Shown piece by piece: positions 8,684-16,582 of a DNA stretch of 64,000 nucleotides; position 1 is the stretch's first letter; every line of letters starts with the position of its first letter. The position numbers and the translations under genes were made by a program. The notes beneath the pieces are model-generated. The model was not told where the DNA came from and made no database searches. It was given only the letters and a program-made list of their open reading frames with translations. The DNA comes from Oscillospiraceae bacterium (GTDB taxonomy: Bacteria > Bacillota > Clostridia > Oscillospirales > Ruminococcaceae), in contig CAAGEZ010000001.1 in the NCBI GenBank assembly GCA_900768995.1, positions 21,322 to 85,321 of the forward strand. The letters are read 5' to 3'.

Positions 8684-9409
8684 TTATTCGCTTTTAGCGT
8701 ACTTGTTGATGATGCGGGATTCAGCCTTGCCTGTGGCAATGTCGATATATCTTACGAAAAGGGACACCTTGTTGTCCTCGTTGAGAGCATTCCAAACCTT
8801 GGAAGCAAACTCGTCAATGGTATCATTGCCGATCTCAACCTTTTTAGGTTCGCCCTCGAAGCTGGGAAGAGGGCTGCCGTCGCCCATATAGGTGTGGATA
8901 AAGTGACCATAGCCGCTGATAGGAGCGGTGTAGGTGTATGTAAATCTCTCGCAGCAGTCAGGGTTGCCGTCTGCGGATTTGAGGATAGACATTGCATAGT
9001 TGTAGGTGCCGTTCTCGATGTGCATAATGCCCGAAATTCTCGGTGTGTAGTTGGGAGCATCATCCTCATATTCTCTTGTTCTGAGGGACTGCTCAAAGGT
9101 CTGCTGCTTGTCCATAAGCTCGTAGATCGTGTCGGTCTGATCGCCGTTTGTAACGATAGTCTTGTTTCCCAGAACTCTTACGGGAGAGTAGATGATAAGG
9201 TGGGGATCGGAAAGCTTTGAGGGGTCGGCAGCCTCGGTCTTTATTCCGTCAGCGGTCTCGGTGAAAACCCTGTTGCGGGAATTGACGCTTCTGCCCATAA
9301 TGAAATATGCTGTAACGGCAGTTTTTCCGTCAGCGGACCTGCCGATAACTATTCCTCTGCCGGGATATGCGTTTGAGCTAAGCTCGTTTTCAAGTGATAA
9401 TGTTTTCAT
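8684..9409 (-). CDS. PurO-type IMP cyclohydrolase
   Basis: About 241 residues of the IMP_cyclohyd family first known as archaeal PurO. It closes FAICAR to IMP, the last step of purine synthesis. Family features include NAYPGRGIVIGRSADGK, AYFIMGRSVNSRNRVF and GYGHFIHTYMGDGSPLPSFE. The start at 9409 is preferred because GGAAAGGA lies 12 bases before it; the ATG at 9421 would have no spacing. It sits just upstream of the stand-alone AICAR formyltransferase. A perfect hairpin (9434-9462) lies between purN and this gene. Confidence 0.9.
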   Translation of the reverse strand: MKTLSLENELSSNAYPGRGIVIGRSADGKTAVTAYFIMGRSVNSRNRVFTETADGIKTEAADPSKLSDPHLIIYSPVRVLGNKTIVTNGDQTDTIYELMDKQQTFEQSLRTREYEDDAPNYTPRISGIMHIENGTYNYAMSILKSADGNPDCCERFTYTYTAPISGYGHFIHTYMGDGSPLPSFEGEPKKVEIGNDTIDEFASKVWNALNEDNKVSLFVRYIDIATGKAESRIINKYAKSE

Positions 9410-9433
9410 ATTTATAGTCATTCCTTTCCTGAG

Positions 9434-9462
9434 AGTTTTGAAAATCTTTGATTTTCAAAACT
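9434..9462. repeat. 29-base perfect palindrome, copy 1
   Basis: AGTTTTGAAAATC (9434-9446), loop TTT, then its perfect complement (9450-9462). The core GTTTGAAAATC-like arm recurs at 48795-48819, so it is a dispersed hairpin rather than a gene-specific site. There is no T run, so it is not a good terminator. In the mRNA it would lie just before the IMP cyclohydrolase ribosome binding site. Confidence 0.7.
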
Positions 9463-9488
9463 TTCATCCGAATTAATGATATTTAAGA

Positions 9489-10115
9489 TCATTCCTCAAC
9501 AACAGCCACTCCGTCGATGACCTTTACCCTGTCACGGCAGAGAAGCGATACGGCGTGAGGAAGAATTTTCCACTCAGCCTGCTCCATAACACGTCTCTGG
9601 AGCACCTCGGGAGTATCGCCGTTTTTCACTTCAACGGCTTTCTGGAGAATGATAGGACCGCCGTCGCATACCTCTGTAACAAAATGAACGGTAGCACCCG
9701 TCACCTTAACGCCCCTTGCAAGAGCCTCCTCGTGAACTTTAAGTCCATAGTAGCCCTTTCCGCAGAACGAGGGGATAAGCGCAGGGTGAACATTCACCAT
9801 TTTATAAGGATAAGCACGGCACACCTGCTCGTCAAGAATGGTCATAAAGCCCGCATAAACGATGATGTCAGCGTTTTCGGCTTTAAGAGTGTCAAGCATA
9901 GCCTTGCTGTAAGCGTGGCTGTCGGCATAGTCCTTTCTTGGGAGAACAATGCCCTTTATGCCGTTCTGCGCCGCTCTTTCAAGAGCATATGCCCCCTCCT
10001 TGGAGGAGATGACGCAGGTTATTTTTCCGCCCTCTATCTCTCCCCTTTTCTCAGCGTCAATGAGAGCCTGGAGATTTGTTCCGCCGCCCGAAACAAGTAC
10101 AACAATATTTTTCAT
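9489..10115 (-). CDS. purN: phosphoribosylglycinamide formyltransferase
   Basis: About 208 residues. It transfers the formyl group of 10-formyl-tetrahydrofolate to GAR. Visible motifs are LVSGGGTNLQALID (phosphate loop), VNVHPALIPSFCGKG with the catalytic Asn and His, and VTEVCDGGPIILQ with the catalytic Asp. RBS AAGAAAGG lies 10 bases before ATG 10115; ATG at 10121 is closer and less likely. It follows an uncharacterised membrane-protein gene in the purine cluster. Confidence 0.96.
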   Translation of the reverse strand: MKNIVVLVSGGGTNLQALIDAEKRGEIEGGKITCVISSKEGAYALERAAQNGIKGIVLPRKDYADSHAYSKAMLDTLKAENADIIVYAGFMTILDEQVCRAYPYKMVNVHPALIPSFCGKGYYGLKVHEEALARGVKVTGATVHFVTEVCDGGPIILQKAVEVKNGDTPEVLQRRVMEQAEWKILPHAVSLLCRDRVKVIDGVAVVEE

Positions 10116-10133
10116 ATGCATAAAGCCTTTCTT

Positions 10134-10532
10134 TTAATCGAAAAATCCGTTTTCGCCCGATGAATCATCAAGCTCACCTGCCGCTTTGAAGCTGAATACC
10201 GCTGCGGCGATGTAAAGTGCGTCGCCGAAAAGCGAAAACAGCGCCATACCGTTAAGAAGAGAGGTCATTGTGTTTTCGGCATTTCCGAACAGCCCTGCGG
10301 CAAATCCGAACAGTCCTCCCGTAAGCAGGAGCAATAGAGCAAAAGCAATGCTGAGTATGAGGGATATTATATAAAGCACCCCTGCCGCCTTTGCGCCGTT
10401 TTTCTTAGGCTTTCCGTTTATCGCCCAGCTTATTATGGTAGCCACAATGCCGAAAAGATTCAGCGAGCATATTGACCACACCAGAGCCACCGAACCTGCC
10501 GCCACGGCTTTTTTAAGATTGGAATTGTTCAT
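10134..10532 (-). CDS. small integral membrane protein, unknown
   Basis: 132 residues with probable helices at about 9-35 (AAGSVALVWSICSLNLFGIV), 48-80 (GVLYIISLILSIAFALLLLL) and 93-120. The layout resembles DUF4190-type small membrane proteins. The start at 10532 has AAAAGGGACAGATAAT upstream; the longer frame to 10583 runs over the purM terminator. It lies between purM and purN on the same strand, so it may respond to purine control, but no link to purines is visible in the protein. Confidence 0.7.
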   Translation of the reverse strand: MNNSNLKKAVAAGSVALVWSICSLNLFGIVATIISWAINGKPKKNGAKAAGVLYIISLILSIAFALLLLLTGGLFGFAAGLFGNAENTMTSLLNGMALFSLFGDALYIAAAVFSFKAAGELDDSSGENGFFD

Positions 10533-10548
10533 ATTATCTGTCCCTTTT

Positions 10549-10582
10549 AAAAATGCGGCTGTAAGCAATTGCCACAGCCGCA
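10549..10582 (-). terminator. intrinsic terminator-like hairpin after purM
   Basis: On the minus strand TGCGGCTGT pairs with ACAGCCGCA around an 11-base loop, followed by TTTTTA. It lies between purM and the next gene and may act as a partial terminator that sets expression of the distal purine genes. Confidence 0.65.
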
Positions 10583-10604
10583 CATCGGCACATATTTTAT
10601 TATT

Positions 10605-11639
10605 TTAGCAGATGATTACGCCCTCGTCGCTTTCAACGAGCTCGCCCATAACATAAGCGTCCTCGCCTGCTGCCTTGATAGCGCTTATAGCCTTGTCTGC
10701 GTCATTCTTATCAACAACAACGGTCATACCAACGCCCATATTGAAGGTGTTGAACATATCCCTCTCGGGAATTTTGCCTGTCTTTGCGATAAGGTCGAAG
10801 ATGGGAAGCACCTGAACGGAGCTTCTGTCTATCTTTGCGGAAAGACCTGCGGGCAGGGAACGGGGAATGTTCTCATAGAAGCCGCCGCCTGTGATGTGGC
10901 TTATTGACTTTACCTTAACGCTGTCGATAAGCTTCATAACAGCCTTTACGTAAATTCTTGTGGGAGTGAGGAGGCTCTCGCCGAGAGTTGTTCCAAGGTC
11001 GGACTGATGTCTTGCAAGGTTCTGCTCGGTAACGGAGAACACCTTTCTTACGAGGGAGAAGCCGTTGGAATGAACGCCGCTGGACTTAATGGCGATCATA
11101 ACGTCTCCTGCTTTCTGGGTTGTGGGGTCAAGGATCTTGTCCTTGTCAACAACGCCAACGGTGAAGCCTGCAAGGTCATACTCCTCCTCGGGCATAAGAC
11201 CGGGGTGCTCCGCAGTTTCGCCGCCGATAAGAGCGCATTCAGCCTGAACACAGCCCTCAGCAACGCCCGAAACTATCTGAGCGATCTTCTCGGGATAATT
11301 CTTTCCGCAGGCAATGTAATCGAGGAAGAACTGGGGCTTTGCGCCGCAGCAGATAACATCGTTCACGCACATTGCAACGCAGTCGATGCCCACGGTATCG
11401 TGCTTGTCAAGGAGAAATGCTATCTTGATCTTTGTTCCAACGCCGTCTGTTCCCGAAACGAGAACGGGCTTTTTGATGCCTGTGACATCAAGCTCGAAGA
11501 GACCGCCGAAGCCGCCGATGCCTGACAGAACGCCGTTTGTCATAGTTCTTGCAACGTGAGCCTTCATAAGCTCAACAGCCTTGTAGCCGGCGGTTACGTC
11601 AACGCCTGCTTCCTTGTAGCTTTCGGAAAAACTTTTCAT
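10605..11639 (-). CDS. purM: phosphoribosylformylglycinamidine cyclo-ligase (AIR synthetase)
   Basis: 344 residues, full length for the family. It closes FGAM to AIR with ATP. Motifs include GVLSGIGGFGGLFELD, LVSGTDGVGTKIKIAF, GETAEHPGLM and HITGGGFYENIPRSLP. RBS GAAAGGTTGTTATAAA precedes ATG 11639. It lies downstream of purF and is followed by a terminator-like hairpin at 10549-10582. Confidence 0.97.
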   Translation of the reverse strand: MKSFSESYKEAGVDVTAGYKAVELMKAHVARTMTNGVLSGIGGFGGLFELDVTGIKKPVLVSGTDGVGTKIKIAFLLDKHDTVGIDCVAMCVNDVICCGAKPQFFLDYIACGKNYPEKIAQIVSGVAEGCVQAECALIGGETAEHPGLMPEEEYDLAGFTVGVVDKDKILDPTTQKAGDVMIAIKSSGVHSNGFSLVRKVFSVTEQNLARHQSDLGTTLGESLLTPTRIYVKAVMKLIDSVKVKSISHITGGGFYENIPRSLPAGLSAKIDRSSVQVLPIFDLIAKTGKIPERDMFNTFNMGVGMTVVVDKNDADKAISAIKAAGEDAYVMGELVESDEGVIIC

Positions 11640-11702
11640 TTTATAACAACCTTTCTCACGAGTGTTTTCCGCATAAGCGAAAAACGCCCGTCGGAAAATC
11701 TA

Positions 11703-13124
11703 TCACTTTTTCTTGATCTTGAATTCAAACTTGTCCTTGGGAATTTCCTTGGGAACTGGTGCGGGATATTCTCCCGTAAAACAGCCGTCGCAGAAATCAC
11801 AGGCATCATTGTCCGTAAGACTGTTGACAGCCTCAACGCTCAGATATCCCAGCGTGTCCGCACCGATCTCCCTGCATATCTCAGGAATGGACATACGACA
11901 GGCGATAAGGTTTTCCTTGCTGTCGATATCTGTTCCGAAGAAACAGGGATTTGTAAAGGGCGGGCAGGAAATTCTCACGTGTATCTCCTTTGCCCCCGCT
12001 TCACGGATAAGATTTACTATTCGTCTTGAGGTAGTGCCTCTTACAATGCTGTCGTCTATAAGTACCACACGCTTGCCCCTGACAGTCTCTCTCACCACAT
12101 TCAGCTTTATCTTCACCGAATTGGTGCGCTCTGTCTGATTGGGCTGGATAAATGTTCTTCCCACATAGCGGTTCTTGATGAATCCCACGCCGTAGGGAAT
12201 GCCCGATGCATTTGAAAATCCGAGAGCAGCGTCAAGTCCGCTGTCGGGAACGCCTATGACCACATCAGCGTCAACAGGGTGCTCCTTCCAGAGATATTCC
12301 CCTGCCTTGAGACGTGCCTTGTGAACGCTTGAACCCTCGATAACGGAGTCGGGACGTGCAAAATACACATACTCAAATACACAAAGCTTTGGCTTTGGAG
12401 TAATGTGAGTCTCAATGGAGCGCAGACCGTTCTCGTCAATAATGACTATCTCGCCAGGGCGGATATCCCTTACAAATTCCGCACCGATGCTGTCGAATGC
12501 ACAGGTCTCCGAAGCCACAACATACGCATTCCCCAGCTTTCCGATAGAAAGAGGTCTGAAACCGATAGGGTCTCTTGCGGCGATAAGCTTCTGAGGGGAC
12601 ATTACCACAAGGGAATATGCGCCCTTTATCTTAGCCATAGCCTTCTCCACTGCCTCTTCGATTGAGGAGCACACAAGGCGCTGCTCGGTTATGGCGTAGG
12701 AGATGACCTCGGTATCATTTGTGCTGTGGAAAATAGCACCCTTAAGCTCATATTCAGTCCTCAGCTCATATGCATTTGTGAGATTTCCGTTGTGAGCAAT
12801 AGCCAGAGGACCTTTAACGTGACGCACAACAAGGGGCTGGGCATTTGAACGGTTGCTGTTGCCCGTTGTGGAGTAGCGGACGTGTCCAATGGCGATATTA
12901 CCCTCACCGAGAGCCGTGAGCCTATCCTTGTTAAAGACCTCGTGAACAAGTCCAAGGTCCTTGTGATAGCTGAATACGCCCGAATCGTTCACAACGATTC
13001 CGCAGGATTCCTGACCTCTGTGCTGCAAAGCATAAAGACCCATATAAGTCTGCATAGCCACATTTGTATCATCGGGACTGTATATGCCGAAAACTCCGCA
13101 TTCTTCGTGGATACTGTTAAACAA
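11703..13124 (-). CDS. purF: amidophosphoribosyltransferase
   Basis: 473 residues. It makes 5-phosphoribosylamine from PRPP and glutamine, the committed step. A short propeptide (MFNSIHEE) precedes the catalytic Cys9 of CGVFG; the glutaminase motifs LQHRGQESCG and IAHNGNLTNA are intact. The PRPP loop is VVLIDDSIVRGTTSRRIV. Cysteines in ISCPPFTNPC and CDFCDGCF fit the [4Fe-4S] Bacillus-type enzyme. The start is TTG at 13124 with GAAAGGG upstream. It begins 5 bases after the stop of a paralogue that has lost these glutaminase residues. Confidence 0.97.
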   Translation of the reverse strand: MFNSIHEECGVFGIYSPDDTNVAMQTYMGLYALQHRGQESCGIVVNDSGVFSYHKDLGLVHEVFNKDRLTALGEGNIAIGHVRYSTTGNSNRSNAQPLVVRHVKGPLAIAHNGNLTNAYELRTEYELKGAIFHSTNDTEVISYAITEQRLVCSSIEEAVEKAMAKIKGAYSLVVMSPQKLIAARDPIGFRPLSIGKLGNAYVVASETCAFDSIGAEFVRDIRPGEIVIIDENGLRSIETHITPKPKLCVFEYVYFARPDSVIEGSSVHKARLKAGEYLWKEHPVDADVVIGVPDSGLDAALGFSNASGIPYGVGFIKNRYVGRTFIQPNQTERTNSVKIKLNVVRETVRGKRVVLIDDSIVRGTTSRRIVNLIREAGAKEIHVRISCPPFTNPCFFGTDIDSKENLIACRMSIPEICREIGADTLGYLSVEAVNSLTDNDACDFCDGCFTGEYPAPVPKEIPKDKFEFKIKKK

Positions 13125-13129
13125 TCAGA

Positions 13130-14551
13130 TCAACCCTTTCCGTTCCAGCAATAGCTGCACAGCTTCTCCGCAGGCAGACCTACTGCACGGACGGTGCCTT
13201 CAAGAGACTGGAACTCCAGCGATGTGAGCTTCAGTCTGCGGCAGATCTCGTCTCTGAGCTTTTTGCCCCGCTCTGTTGAGCTGTTGCTGTACTCCTCGAT
13301 ATATTTGACACCTTCGGTGCCCTCAAGTTCGTCGATAATTTTGCGTGCAATGAGGTCAAGCTCTGATGTGCTTCTCGAGAAATTCAGATGTTTGCAGCCA
13401 TACATAATGGGGGGACAGGCAGATCTCATATGTACTTCCTTAGCGCCGTTTGCGTAAAGAAATTCCACCGTCTCTCTCATCTGAGTGCCGCGAACAATGC
13501 TGTCGTCAACAAAGAGGAGCTTCTTTCCCTCGATAAGTTCGTGAACGGGAATAAGCTTCATTTTTGCCACCTGGTTTCTGATAGCCTGATTCTGAGGCAT
13601 AAAGCTTCTGGGCCAGGTGGGGGTGTATTTAATAAAAGGTCTTGCAAAGGGAATGCCGCTTCGGTTGGAATATCCGATAGCGTGGGGGATTCCCGAATCG
13701 GGAACACCGCATACATAGTCAACATCGGGAAGAGCGCCGTTTTTGATATCGGTCTCCGCCATAATTTCGCCGTTGCGTGTACGCATAGTCTCAACGGTAA
13801 CGCCCTCGTAGACCGAGTTGGGATAGCCGTAATATGTCCACAGGAATGTGCATATCTGCATATCTGTGTGACCCTCCGCAAGCACCTCAACTCCGTCGGC
13901 GGTTATCTTAACGATCTCGCCTGGGAGCAGCTCACGGTATGTCTCATAGCCCAGCTTCTGGAAAGCAAATGACTCGAATGAGCAGCAGTAGCCGTCATCA
14001 CGTCTGCCTATTATAATGGGAAGTCTGCCCTTTGCATCTCTTGCGGCAATGATGCCGTCCTCGGTCAGGATAAGCAGGGAAACGGTTCCGTCGATTCGCT
14101 CCTGCATATATCTGATACCGTCGGCAAAATTGTCCTTCTGAGCAATAAGTGAGCCGATAATTGAGCTGGAATTTACTTTTCCGCTGCTCATGGCTTCAAG
14201 GCTTGCGGAGCAGTCTCTGAGTATCTCAGACCTAAGCTCCTCCGCATTATTTATGATACCGATATTGCACACTGCGTAAAAACCAAGCTTCGAGCGCAGA
14301 AGAATGGGCTGGGGGTCTGTATCGCTTATGCAGCCGATACAGAGCTTGCCCTCCATAGTAGCAATATCATTTTCAAATTTTGTTCTGAAAGGAGAGTTTT
14401 CAATACTGTGGATACTGCGCTGAAAGCCTCTCTCGGGGGAGTAGGCAGTCATACCGCCACGGCGTGTGCCAAGGTGGGAATGATAGTCAACTCCGAAGAA
14501 TACGTCGCTTATGCAGTCATTTCTTGATGCTGCTCCGAAAAAGCCGCCCAT
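13130..14551 (-). CDS. PurF paralogue lacking the glutaminase nucleophile
   Basis: 473 residues, the same length and domain order as the adjacent purF. The N-terminus is MGGFFGAAS, so the position of the catalytic Cys is Gly; HRGQES is replaced by TRRGGM, and HNGNLTN by CNIGIINN. The phosphoribosyltransferase half keeps its PRPP loop (LLFVDDSIVRGTQMRETV) and cysteines in ACPPIMYGC and LCSYC. It probably cannot hydrolyse glutamine. It could be an ammonia-dependent enzyme, a partner or regulator of PurF, or an enzyme with another amine donor. RBS GGGAGAATAAGCGA lies in the end of purC, and no in-frame Cys stands just before the start. Confidence 0.85.
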   Translation of the reverse strand: MGGFFGAASRNDCISDVFFGVDYHSHLGTRRGGMTAYSPERGFQRSIHSIENSPFRTKFENDIATMEGKLCIGCISDTDPQPILLRSKLGFYAVCNIGIINNAEELRSEILRDCSASLEAMSSGKVNSSSIIGSLIAQKDNFADGIRYMQERIDGTVSLLILTEDGIIAARDAKGRLPIIIGRRDDGYCCSFESFAFQKLGYETYRELLPGEIVKITADGVEVLAEGHTDMQICTFLWTYYGYPNSVYEGVTVETMRTRNGEIMAETDIKNGALPDVDYVCGVPDSGIPHAIGYSNRSGIPFARPFIKYTPTWPRSFMPQNQAIRNQVAKMKLIPVHELIEGKKLLFVDDSIVRGTQMRETVEFLYANGAKEVHMRSACPPIMYGCKHLNFSRSTSELDLIARKIIDELEGTEGVKYIEEYSNSSTERGKKLRDEICRRLKLTSLEFQSLEGTVRAVGLPAEKLCSYCWNGKG

Positions 14552-14555
14552 TCGC

Positions 14556-15272
14556 TTATTCTCCCAGAATACGCTTCATCATTTCCTGATAAGCTTCCTC
14601 TACGCCGCCCATATCTCTGCGGAAACGGTCCTTGTCAAGCTTCTCGTGGGTTGTGCTGTCCCAGAAACGGCAGGTGTCGGGAGAAATTTCGTCAGCAAGG
14701 AGGATCTGACCGTGGAATCTACCGAACTCGATCTTGAAGTCGATAAGGTCAATGTTGTGCTCCTTGAAGAACTTAAGCATAAATGTGTTAACAGCAAAAG
14801 CATACTTGGAGATAGTGTCAATCTCCTCCTGAGTAGCGAGACCGAGACCGAGAGCATAGTAGCTGTTGATAAAGGGGTCGCCGAGGTCATCGTTCTTGTA
14901 GGAAAATTCGAGTGTAGGCTGCTTGAGAGGAGTACCCTCAGCGATGCCGAGCTTCTTGGAGAAGCTGCCTGCTGCAACGTTTCTAACGATAACTTCGAGG
15001 GGAACGATCTCGACTTTCTTAACGATGGTCTCTCTGTCGCTGATCTCCTCAACAAGGTGAGTAGGAATGCCTTCCTTTTCAAGAAGCTTGAACATAAAGT
15101 TGGTCATCTTGTTGTTGATAACGCCCTTGCCTCTGATAGTGCCTTTCTTTTCGCCGTTGAAAGCGGTAGCATCGTCCTTGTAGTCAACAATAACATAATC
15201 GGGGTTGTTTGTAGCAAAAACCTTCTTAGCCTTGCCCTCGTAAAGCTGCTCGCCCTTGATAATGTTTTCCAT
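14556..15272 (-). CDS. purC: phosphoribosylaminoimidazole-succinocarboxamide synthase (SAICAR synthetase)
   Basis: 238 residues. It couples CAIR to aspartate with ATP. Family features: LYEGKAKKVFAT at the N-terminus, DYKDDATAFNGEKKG, VEIVPLEVIVRNVAAGSF, LIDFKIEFGR and LADEISPDTCRFWD. The start is ATG 15272 with a strong AGGAGG eight bases upstream; the longer frame to 15299 is not supported. It lies between purE and the PurF paralogue. Confidence 0.97.
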   Translation of the reverse strand: MENIIKGEQLYEGKAKKVFATNNPDYVIVDYKDDATAFNGEKKGTIRGKGVINNKMTNFMFKLLEKEGIPTHLVEEISDRETIVKKVEIVPLEVIVRNVAAGSFSKKLGIAEGTPLKQPTLEFSYKNDDLGDPFINSYYALGLGLATQEEIDTISKYAFAVNTFMLKFFKEHNIDLIDFKIEFGRFHGQILLADEISPDTCRFWDSTTHEKLDKDRFRRDMGGVEEAYQEMMKRILGE

Positions 15273-15325
15273 AGTAATATCCTCCTGTTTTATATACAAA
15301 TATATTTATATGAATTTGTCAGAAC

Positions 15326-15820
15326 TTACAGCTCGTCAACCATTTTCTGGAGCTTTTCATTCTTGGCAATAACGCCGTTTATCATATCCTGCTTTGCATT
15401 TTCGAGCTTTTCAGCAAGCGCATCATCGGAAAGTGCGAGCATCTGAATTGCAAGAACAGCCGCATTTTTCGCACCGTTTACCGCAACAGTTGCAACGGGA
15501 ATGCCCGAGGGCATCTGAACGGTGGCAAGGAGAGCGTCAAGTCCCTCAAAAGATGACTTTATGGGGATACCGATAACGGGCAGGGTGGTGTGACCTGCGA
15601 TAACACCTGCAAGATGAGCCGCCATTCCCGCAGCGCAGATAATAACGCCGAAGCCCTGAGCCTTTGCCTGGGAAGCAAAGATAGAAGCAAGCTCAGGTGT
15701 GCGGTGAGCGGACATAACCTTAGCCTCAACGGGCACGCCATACTTTTTAAGCTCTGCGATACAGTCCTTAACAATAGGGAAATCGCTGTCAGAACCCATT
15801 ATTACAGCAACTTTTTTCAA
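15326..15820 (-). CDS. purE: N5-CAIR mutase / AIR carboxylase catalytic subunit
   Basis: 164 residues. The PurE motifs are MGSDSDFPIV, MSAHRTPELA and CAAGMAAHLAGVIAGHT, then GIPIKSS. It acts on N5-CAIR or AIR to give CAIR. No purK is present in this window, so the class cannot be settled by context. The start is TTG at 15820 with GAAAGGATTGATGTAG upstream. It is the first structural gene of the operon, about 25 bases after the leader terminator. Confidence 0.95.
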   Translation of the reverse strand: MKKVAVIMGSDSDFPIVKDCIAELKKYGVPVEAKVMSAHRTPELASIFASQAKAQGFGVIICAAGMAAHLAGVIAGHTTLPVIGIPIKSSFEGLDALLATVQMPSGIPVATVAVNGAKNAAVLAIQMLALSDDALAEKLENAKQDMINGVIAKNEKLQKMVDEL

Positions 15821-15841
15821 CTACATCAATCCTTTCGACCT

Positions 15842-15876
15842 AAAACAAATAAAACTGCGGCAGACCGACCACAGTT
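15842..15876 (-). terminator. intrinsic terminator in the purine operon leader
   Basis: On the minus strand AACTGTGG (15876-15869) pairs with CCGCAGTT (15860-15853) over an 8-base loop, followed by TTATTTGTTTTA. It ends about 25 bases before purE and begins 14 bases after the leader ORF stop, so it can only be an attenuator of the operon. Confidence 0.75.
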
Positions 15877-15890
15877 ACTTTTGTTTACAG

Positions 15891-15995
15891 CTATACAGTT
15901 AAAAAAGAGTGCAGAACTCCCATAGCCCTCAGAAATGATGACTGAGAACCGCCGCCCATATATCCTGAGATTTTAAGATATACCAAGCTAAACAT
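15891..15995 (-). CDS. 34-codon leader ORF upstream of purE
   Basis: A short ORF in the purine leader with a proper RBS (GGAGG at 16010-16006, 10 bases before ATG 15995) and stop TAG at 15893-15891. The product begins MFSLVYLKISGY and has three glycines followed by SQSS near the middle. The promoter is upstream and an intrinsic terminator lies just after it, the order seen in translation-controlled attenuators. The RNA also forms a CTCAG/CTGAG hairpin inside it. It may instead be part of a structured RNA sensor. Confidence 0.45.
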   Translation of the reverse strand: MFSLVYLKISGYMGGGSQSSFLRAMGVLHSFLTV

Positions 15996-16047
15996 AACGG
16001 AAATTCCTCCACAAGTTTCCTGTGCCAAAGCACACTGATACATTTAT

Positions 16048-16076
16048 ATTGTAACTTATTTAAAGGCAAATTGCAA
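16048..16076 (-). promoter_or_regulatory. purine operon promoter
   Basis: TTGCAA (16076-16071) and TACAAT (16053-16048) with a 17-base spacer, on the minus strand. The predicted start gives a leader of about 220 bases with the short ORF and terminator. No clear PurBox or purine, PRPP or ZTP riboswitch consensus was seen. Confidence 0.75.
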
Positions 16077-16200
16077 GCCTTTATGACAAAATAATCAGAG
16101 ATTTTAAAAATTTTACAAAATCCCTGTAATATAAATGTTTGGCAATGTGTAAAGCGCAGATTTGTTAATAACTGCAAAACAAAAAAATATAAATTTCCTC

Positions 16201-16228
16201 TTGCATTTTTCTGATTTTATGTTAAAAT
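16201..16228 (+). promoter_or_regulatory. promoter of the ferredoxin gene
   Basis: TTGCAT (16201-16206), 16-base spacer, TAAAAT (16223-16228). It faces away from the purine promoter. Confidence 0.65.
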
Positions 16229-16284
16229 AGTAGTATGAAGCTGCGGCAAAAATCCGCCGCACAATTTTTAAGGAGGTACATACA

Positions 16285-16455
16285 ATGGCTTACAAAATTT
16301 CCGACGATTGCATCAGCTGCGGTGCTTGTGCAGGCGAATGTCCTGTCAGCGCAATTTCCGAGGGTGACGGCAAGTACGTTATCGACGCTGATACCTGTGT
16401 TGACTGCGGTTCCTGCGCAGATGTCTGTCCTGTTGGAGCACCCCAGGGCGAATAA
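16285..16455 (+). CDS. 2[4Fe-4S] clostridial-type ferredoxin
   Basis: 56 residues, classic clostridial length. Two CxxCxxCxxxCP clusters are visible: CISCGACAGECP and CVDCGSCADVCP. It carries low-potential electrons, for example for pyruvate:ferredoxin oxidoreductase, hydrogenase or activators like the one at the window start. RBS AAGGAGG precedes ATG 16285. It is monocistronic between its own promoter and terminator. Confidence 0.95.
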   Translation: MAYKISDDCISCGACAGECPVSAISEGDGKYVIDADTCVDCGSCADVCPVGAPQGE

Positions 16456-16479
16456 TCAGAATATTATCTGAACATTATC

Positions 16480-16513
16480 AGAGCCTTGTGATCATCACAA
16501 GGCTCTGTTTTTT
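16480..16513 (+). terminator. ferredoxin terminator
   Basis: AGAGCCTTGTGAT pairs with ATCACAAGGCTCT, followed by GTTTTTT; a near-perfect intrinsic terminator. Confidence 0.9.
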
Positions 16514-16531
16514 ATATTCACTTATAAATAC

Positions 16532-16563
16532 AAAAAAGCCTCTCCCCGAAAGGAAAGGCTTTG
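16532..16563 (-). terminator. tuf terminator
   Basis: On the minus strand AAGCCTTTCC pairs with GGGGAGAGGCTT with a small internal mismatch, followed by TTTT. It lies after the tuf stop. Confidence 0.8.
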
Positions 16564-16582
16564 ATTTGTTTAAGGGATAAGA

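Noticed and set aside
15821..16047. Known purine, PRPP, ZTP or tetrahydrofolate riboswitch in the purE leader
   Set aside because: I looked for the conserved loop and junction sequences by eye and did not find them, so no class is assigned.
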